Positions 7,896 through 11,934 of a stretch of DNA of 11,934 nucleotides are shown piece after piece. Each line of letters starts with the position of its first letter. The first letter of the stretch is position 1. The notes below the pieces were generated by a model. It was given only the letters and a program-made list of their open reading frames with translations. It was not told where the DNA came from and made no database searches. The stretch comes from Bacteroidales bacterium (GTDB taxonomy: Bacteria; Bacteroidota; Bacteroidia; Bacteroidales; UBA10428): NCBI GenBank assembly GCA_016938095.1, contig JAFGVG010000294.1, forward strand, positions 1 to 11,934, written 5' to 3'. The position numbers were made by a program, and so were the translations under genes.

Positions 7896-8945
7896 ATGGA
7901 AAAGAATGAATTAAATCGCAGGAAATTTATCAAAGGAACTGTCGGTGCAAGTTTACTGGTTGCCGGAACAGGTCTTTTCCCTTCCTGTTCTGTTTTCCGG
8001 TTGTCTAAATCTGATTCGGGAAATTATGACCCCAAAGGGTTGCCGACTGTCCTGTTTGGCTCGACCGGTGTGCGTGTCCCCCGCATCGTTTGCGGGCTGG
8101 GATCACGTTTTTGCCACATTGAGAATGATGACGAGGCACAACAAATGTTGCATTATACATTGGACAATGGACTTTATTACTGGGACACTGCATGGGCGTA
8201 CGATAATACGCTTGGTGTGCCCCCCGGGAAAAAAAGAAGCCCCCGCTTGGTTTCCAGCGAAGAACGCCTGGGACCGGTTGTAAAAATGCGCAGAAAAGAG
8301 ATTTTTCTTTCAACAAAAGTGACCAGTCGCGATCCTGACGAAGCCATGCGCCAGATCGAAACCAGCCTGAAACGTTTGCAAACCGATCATTTTGATCAAC
8401 TGATGATCCATGATGTCAGGACGATGGAGGATGTGGAAAAGCTTAGTGAGAAAGGCAACCTCATTGATATTTTGCACCGGCTGAGGGATCAGGGACTTAC
8501 CCGTTTCATCGGATTTTCGGGGCACACGGATGCCGAAGCGATGAAGGCCATGGTTGACCGGGGCGATTTCAATACGATGCTGATAGCCATGAACCACTGG
8601 AATGCAGCTAACAATCCTCAAAAGCGCCAGGAGATGGCTATCCCGGCAGCCAAGGCAAAAGGGATGGGAGTAATCCTGATGAAAGTGGTTCGTCCGCGTG
8701 AGCGTATCAAAACGCTGAATCCCGAAGACCTGGTGAAATATGCCCTTTCGCTGAAAGGGCCAGATGTGATCGTTTTAGGATTGGATAGTATTGATGTTGT
8801 GGATTCGAACCTTAGAATTTTACGCAACTTCAAACCGATGGATGAAGCAAAGATGAAGGAAATGGCGATGGATCTTGCCCCCTTCTACAATCATGAAAAC
8901 CTGCCGTGGATGCAGCCAGGTTATCAAGATGGGCCTTGGGCCTAA
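7896..8945 (+). CDS. Aldo/keto reductase with twin-arginine (Tat) signal
   Basis: A 349-residue protein. The N-terminus has NRRKFIKG at 7-14, a close match to the Tat motif, followed by a hydrophobic stretch (TVGASLLVAGTGLF) and FPSC with Cys31, which might be lipidated although the lipobox is weak. The body is an aldo/keto reductase barrel. The catalytic tetrad is intact: D97 and Y102 in DTAWAYDN, K141 in FLSTKV, H172 in LMIHDV. Further family features are RFIGFSGH (203-210), AAKAKGMGVILMKV and VIVLGLDS near the end, in the cofactor-binding half. Such enzymes reduce a carbonyl or oxidise an alcohol with NAD(P)(H). The Tat signal implies export of the folded, cofactor-loaded protein to the periplasm. 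It lies 21 bp after the VOC gene, and the two probably form a functional pair. The substrate is unknown; an aldose, ketose or unsaturated-uronate product of the locus is an inference. Confidence 0.94.
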   Translation: MEKNELNRRKFIKGTVGASLLVAGTGLFPSCSVFRLSKSDSGNYDPKGLPTVLFGSTGVRVPRIVCGLGSRFCHIENDDEAQQMLHYTLDNGLYYWDTAWAYDNTLGVPPGKKRSPRLVSSEERLGPVVKMRRKEIFLSTKVTSRDPDEAMRQIETSLKRLQTDHFDQLMIHDVRTMEDVEKLSEKGNLIDILHRLRDQGLTRFIGFSGHTDAEAMKAMVDRGDFNTMLIAMNHWNAANNPQKRQEMAIPAAKAKGMGVILMKVVRPRERIKTLNPEDLVKYALSLKGPDVIVLGLDSIDVVDSNLRILRNFKPMDEAKMKEMAMDLAPFYNHENLPWMQPGYQDGPWA

Positions 8946-9036
8946 TCGAAACACTTATGTTATCAAATTTTTAAAACGAAAAACAAACAATTTCATCAAA
9001 GATTCAAACTAATTCTGATTCTTAAAACTAATTTGT

Positions 9037-10623
9037 ATGATATATATTCTGAAAAATGTAACTGGCAGGTTGCTGGCAGTGCTAGCTTTTTTATTCTTGA
9101 ATAGTGTGAGCATCGCTAAAGGCGAAATAACCAATGTTTCGGCTCCGGAATTGGGCATTACATCCAATAGTGTCGTGCTGCTTTGGGATGACTCCTTCGC
9201 ACCTGATTTTACAAAAGACCATGCAGGTGAAACAGCAAAAACGTACCATATTTATTGTGACGGAAAGAAAATAGGTAGTACGAAGAAGCAAACCTTTCCG
9301 GTATACGGACTTTCGTCGGCTACTACCTACCAGTTCTCAATAAACGACTGGGAATCTGCCAACAGTGGGACAGAAAATTCTGTTACAGTTACCACCAAAA
9401 AGGCAGGAAAAATTTTTAATGTAAAAGAATTCGGGGCTGTTGGCGATGGTAAACAGATTGATACCAAAGCCATCCAAAAAACTATTGACCAATGTGTGCC
9501 AGGCGGTACGGTACTGGTACCGCCTGGCACATATTTGGTTGACCATCTCGATTTAAAAAGCAACCTGGTTTTGGAAATAACTGAAGGCGCCATATTGAGT
9601 TTTATCGGCTACAAGGAAGGCGGATATTACCCCACTTCCGAAGTTTTGCTCCCCGGGGTAAAAGGTGACATGAAATACAGGCGGATGACCTTGATCAGGG
9701 CGTGTGATGTCAGAAATGTAACGATAACCGGGAAAGGCTTGATTGACGGCAACGGGGAAAAATGGTGGCCTTATCGTAACGAGACCCCAAGGCCGTTTTT
9801 GCTTGAGATTATTAAAAGCTCAAACATTTTAGTTCAGGGCGTAACTTTTCAGGATCCCCCGGCGTGGAATAACCACTTACTATACGTGGACAATGCCTTG
9901 TATTCTGATGTTACGTTCTTAAAGGTGTCGACAGAGCATGGTATCAATGGCGATGGTTTGGATCCAAATGCATCCAGAAATGTGTTGATCGCAGGTTGCT
10001 TTTTTGGGAACCAGGATGATGCCATAGCCATTAAATCGGGAACAGCCGATAAGGATGGGAACCGGTACCGTTCATCCGAAAATATTACCATCCGCGAATG
10101 TGAATTTTACGGTAGTTTGGAAGAAGGATCGGCATCCTTGGGTGTGGCCATTGGCAGCGAAACATCAGGCGGGGTCAGACATGTGGTACTAAAGAACTGC
10201 ACATTTCGTGATGCTTCCAGCATAATCAATATAAAAACAAACCGGGAACGCCCATACGCCATTGTCGAAGATGTGACTGTTGAAAATATCACCTACACCA
10301 ATGCGAAACATAGCGCCCGCTGGTTTAACAAAGCGCCGATCAGCCTCGACCAGTTTTATGTCAGGGATAATCCGCCAAACCCCTCGGTACCTGAACCCCG
10401 GACACAGGAAACACCCGTTTTCAGGGATATTCATTTTAAAAATATTGCAATCCATAATTCAAAAGGTTGGGGGATTTATATGTCTGGTTTCGCGGAGGCT
10501 CCCATTAAAGACGTGACTTTCGATAAGGTGTCGGTGAAATCACGGGATGGGATTATGGTCCAGAATGTGGATCATGTGCTGTTGAAAGGAATCGCATCGG
10601 AGATGTTGGAGGTTGAGCAGTGA
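9037..10623 (+). CDS. Exported FN3-GH28 glycoside hydrolase
   Basis: A 528-residue protein. Residues 1-28 are a signal peptide (leader RLLAVLAFLFLNSVSIA). Residues about 30-121 form a fibronectin-III-like domain (SNSVVLLWDD, YHIYCDGKKIGST, YGLSSATTYQFSINDW, NSVTVTT). From 125 the GH28 beta-helix begins: IFNVKEFGAVGDG, GGTVLVPPGTY, then IDGNGEKWWPY. Acidic residues are kept in NGDGLDPN (N304, D306) and NQDDAIAIKSG (D327, D328), and AIGSETSGGVRHV (371-383) is present. The segment where GHG would be reads GSAS (364-367) with about two extra residues, and the RxK Arg position is Asn398 (NIKTNRERP). It is therefore an atypical GH28, probably with a different bond preference from the first one. The gene starts 91 bp after the aldo/keto reductase and carries a perfect inverted repeat at 9495-9531. 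The FN3 domain may act as a spacer or in substrate or partner contact. Confidence 0.93.
   Translation: MIYILKNVTGRLLAVLAFLFLNSVSIAKGEITNVSAPELGITSNSVVLLWDDSFAPDFTKDHAGETAKTYHIYCDGKKIGSTKKQTFPVYGLSSATTYQFSINDWESANSGTENSVTVTTKKAGKIFNVKEFGAVGDGKQIDTKAIQKTIDQCVPGGTVLVPPGTYLVDHLDLKSNLVLEITEGAILSFIGYKEGGYYPTSEVLLPGVKGDMKYRRMTLIRACDVRNVTITGKGLIDGNGEKWWPYRNETPRPFLLEIIKSSNILVQGVTFQDPPAWNNHLLYVDNALYSDVTFLKVSTEHGINGDGLDPNASRNVLIAGCFFGNQDDAIAIKSGTADKDGNRYRSSENITIRECEFYGSLEEGSASLGVAIGSETSGGVRHVVLKNCTFRDASSIINIKTNRERPYAIVEDVTVENITYTNAKHSARWFNKAPISLDQFYVRDNPPNPSVPEPRTQETPVFRDIHFKNIAIHNSKGWGIYMSGFAEAPIKDVTFDKVSVKSRDGIMVQNVDHVLLKGIASEMLEVEQ
9495..9531. repeat. Perfect 15-bp inverted repeat inside the FN3-GH28 gene
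   Basis: Left arm TGTGCCAGGCGGTAC (9495-9509), loop of 7 bases GGTACTG, right arm GTACCGCCTGGCACA (9517-9531). The arms are exactly complementary and could form a strong stem in mRNA. They encode the turn around CVPGGTVLVPPGT, where Gly-Gly and Pro-Pro codons are naturally complementary, so protein sequence explains part of the symmetry. No T-tract follows, so it is not a normal terminator. Confidence 0.6.
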
Positions 10624-10832
10624 TATGGGTGTAACGAATAGATAATTTGAATTAGGCATTTAAGTAATAACTAGTTAATGTTCTATATTTCTCATTCACA
10701 TATATTTATGATTCTGGGGTTACCTTAAAATCTGAAAAGATAAAAGAATGCCCATAGTTAATTTTTTAATATGATGAAAACCAGTTATTTATATTTATTG
10801 ACAAAGTGCCTAGTTCAATAGATAATTTAAAA
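10624..10832. other. Longest intergenic gap (209 bp), AT-rich
   Basis: This is the widest space between genes in the window and the only one over 100 bp. I see no open frame that looks coding, no tRNA-like fold and no GC-rich hairpin with a T-tract. It contains the 10-bp palindrome TAACTAGTTA (10668-10677), two copies of AATAGATAATTT (10637-10648 and 10817-10828), and a TTGACA/GATAAT pair next to the downstream gene. It is the best candidate in the window for a transcription boundary or a regulator site. Confidence 0.5.
10798..10826 (+). promoter_or_regulatory. Sigma70-like promoter sequence TTGACA-N17-GATAAT
   Basis: TTGACA at 10798-10803 and GATAAT at 10821-10826 are separated by 17 bp, which would be close to ideal for a proteobacterial sigma70 promoter. 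Transcription would start about at the ATG at 10833, giving a leaderless or nearly leaderless message. Bacteroidota promoters normally use a TTTG -33 and a TAnnTTTG -7 element, which I do not find here at the right spacing. In AT-rich DNA a chance match is quite possible. Confidence 0.25.
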
Positions 10833-11771
10833 ATGAAGAAGCCAATCAATTTAATAATCCTGTTGCTGGTTTCGATCATGGGAAATACCCAGCCTGTGTT
10901 GTTGTTCAAATCCGGATTTGAAGAGGGGACAGAAATAGTCAAACAGGGGAACGCCCATGTTTTTAGGGGAAAAGATATTTCATCCGGCTTTTGCTGGGAT
11001 AAGACCAACCTGAAGGGGTCAATGAGGTTTTTCTACCTTGCCGGAGAGGAGCCTGAAAGATACATTTCAACCAGAATAGAAAAAGTGCCCGGGAGAGACG
11101 GCATGCCGACGAATGCCTTGTATATGGCTGTAAAAGGGGACTTGCCGGACGATAATTTTGGTGTGGTAACCCGCAACGAATTCTCCTTTTTCCCGGATAC
11201 TGCCTTTCATGAGGGTTATGTTTCGTTTTGGATGAAACTGCAAGGCAACTTAACAGACGTGGCGCCCAACACAAAAGAAAGCAAACAGTTATCATATTAC
11301 GGTTTGGATTCATGGCGTATGATCATGGAAATCAAGGAACCGAACTCAGGTGTAAGCATCAGTGGAAGGGGAACGAACAACTTCCGGATTTCATTTTTTA
11401 TCGCCCGCGATTCCGTTACCGGCAACATGTATTGGTTACTGCGTGCCGAAATGCCCCAGCCTGTCCGTAAAATCGATTGGGAAATCGCCAATCGGGAAGT
11501 GGAAGTCCCCATTGGCGAATGGTTTAAGATGGAAGCATACTTTAAAAAGGATAGAGAAAATGGGCGCGTGTGGTGGTCAGTGAACGGGCATGAAATAGCA
11601 GACTACCATGGGCGGACCGAACATCCAGACACTCCGCTGCCCGTTAAATTTTGGTCGTTCTTCAAACTATACCAGGACGAAAAATGGTTTGAAAAGGGAG
11701 AAGTTTATCAATGGATCGACGATTTTGAGTTTTGGGACGGCTTTCCAGAAGGCCATGTTAAAGTAGAATAA
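10833..11771 (+). CDS. Exported ConA-like / polysaccharide-lyase-like protein, function unknown
   Basis: I choose ATG 10833 (312 residues), which begins MKKPINLIILLLVSIMG, a clean Sec signal probably cleaved near GNTQ. An in-frame GTG at 10806 would add nine residues before the signal and is less likely. The mature protein looks like one beta-jelly-roll of the concanavalin-A type: LLFKSGFEEG (23-32), EGYVSFWMKL (127-136), WRMIMEIKEP (161-170), a central FRISFFIARDSVTGNMYWLLRA, then GEWFKMEAYF (228-237), GRVWWSVNGHEIADY (244-258) and a closing QWIDDFEFWDG (293-303). The order resembles heparin-lyase-I-like and other ConA-like lyases or glucanases. I cannot name a CAZy family or a catalytic residue with confidence. 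It is aromatic-rich and probably binds or cleaves the locus substrate. It follows the 209-bp gap and precedes the next gene by 10 bp. Confidence 0.83.
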   Translation: MKKPINLIILLLVSIMGNTQPVLLFKSGFEEGTEIVKQGNAHVFRGKDISSGFCWDKTNLKGSMRFFYLAGEEPERYISTRIEKVPGRDGMPTNALYMAVKGDLPDDNFGVVTRNEFSFFPDTAFHEGYVSFWMKLQGNLTDVAPNTKESKQLSYYGLDSWRMIMEIKEPNSGVSISGRGTNNFRISFFIARDSVTGNMYWLLRAEMPQPVRKIDWEIANREVEVPIGEWFKMEAYFKKDRENGRVWWSVNGHEIADYHGRTEHPDTPLPVKFWSFFKLYQDEKWFEKGEVYQWIDDFEFWDGFPEGHVKVE

Positions 11772-11781
11772 ACAGAGATTA

Positions 11782-11934
11782 ATGAAGATAGAGATGACGG
11801 TTTTAAAGACGATATGCATATTCACTTTTGGCTTTCTTTTGAAGGGAAATTTTTCTTGGGGAGCAGACCAGGAATGTCTGGACGTGAAGATGTCTGGCAA
11901 GCATCTGAGTATTTGCGCACAGGTTCCGGATTCC
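11782..11934 (+). CDS. Start of an exported protein (3' end outside window)
   Basis: From ATG 11782 the frame stays open to the last base, giving 51 residues: a leader MKIEMTVLKTICIFTFGFLL, then KGNFSWGADQECLDV and onward. The n-region plus hydrophobic core looks like a Sec signal, cleaved probably near SWGA. An in-frame ATG at 11794 (MTVLKTICIF) would also give a good signal and may be the true start. It begins 10 bp after the previous stop, so the two genes are almost certainly cotranscribed. Too little of the mature protein is present to recognise a family; another secreted glycan-active protein would fit the context. Confidence 0.65.
   Translation, partial: MKIEMTVLKTICIFTFGFLLKGNFSWGADQECLDVKMSGKHLSICAQVPDS

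Noticed and set aside
8931..8945. GGGCCTTGGGCCTAA at the end of the aldo/keto reductase gene as a terminator stem
   Set aside because: The complementary arms are only four bases (GGCC) with a 3-base loop, they lie inside the coding sequence and stop codon, and no T-run follows.
9021..9036. TAATTTG upstream of the FN3-GH28 gene as a Bacteroidota -7 promoter element
   Set aside because: It is one base short of TAnnTTTG, ends one base before the ATG, and no TTTG -33 element is properly spaced.
10806..10832. GTG 10806 as the start of the ConA-like gene
   Set aside because: It adds a polar nine-residue stretch before MKKPINLII, which by itself is a standard signal-peptide start.

Overview
The window reads as part of a carbohydrate-degradation locus (polysaccharide utilization locus, PUL) of a Bacteroidota bacterium, plausibly an environmental or marine Bacteroidales/Marinilabiliales-type organism. 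The grounds are the gene content (S1-type sulfatase, two GH28 proteins, a GH3 lipoprotein, a heparinase II/III-like lyase end, DUF6250-like and ConA-like sandwich proteins), the A-rich translation starts mostly without Shine-Dalgarno sequences, and an export signal on every complete protein. All genes are on the + strand. No SusC/SusD pair, regulator, RNA gene, insertion sequence or CRISPR array is visible. The genus cannot be fixed from this sequence alone.

Layout: (1) 2-766, 3' end of a heparinase II/III-family protein, cut by the left edge; (2) 835-2235, Cys-type sulfatase; (3) 2279-2959, secreted DUF6250-like beta-sandwich protein; (4) 3010-4602, GH28 parallel beta-helix hydrolase; (5) 4630-6924, GH3 beta-glycosidase, probable lipoprotein; (6) 7005-7874, exported two-half VOC (glyoxalase-fold) protein; (7) 7896-8945, aldo/keto reductase with a twin-arginine signal; (8) 9037-10623, FN3-GH28 protein; (9) 10833-11771, exported ConA-like/polysaccharide-lyase-like protein; (10) 11782 to the right edge, start of another exported protein. 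Gaps from 766 to 9037 are 21-91 bp, so genes 1-8 look like one transcription unit. The largest gap, 10624-10832 (about 209 bp, AT-rich), is the best place for an internal promoter. Genes 9 and 10 are separated by only 10 bp.

Inferred joint role: exported enzymes depolymerise a sulfated, uronic-acid-containing (pectin-like or rhamnogalacturonan-like) glycan. The lyase and the two GH28 proteins would cut the backbone, the sulfatase would remove sulfate esters, and GH3 would trim terminal sugars. The VOC/aldo-keto-reductase pair is the least explained part: two exported proteins from enzyme classes usually found in the cytosol sit between the GH3 and the second GH28, and may modify a sugar product in the periplasm.

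Points most worth a second look: both GH28 proteins keep their acidic catalytic residues but appear to lack the histidine of the GHG motif and the arginine of the RxK motif of polygalacturonases; the GH3 protein has Gln in place of the usual His in its KH substrate-binding motif; the VOC/AKR pair is exported; a 15-bp perfect inverted repeat lies inside the second GH28 gene; and a TTGACA-N17-GATAAT promoter-like sequence lies just upstream of gene 9.
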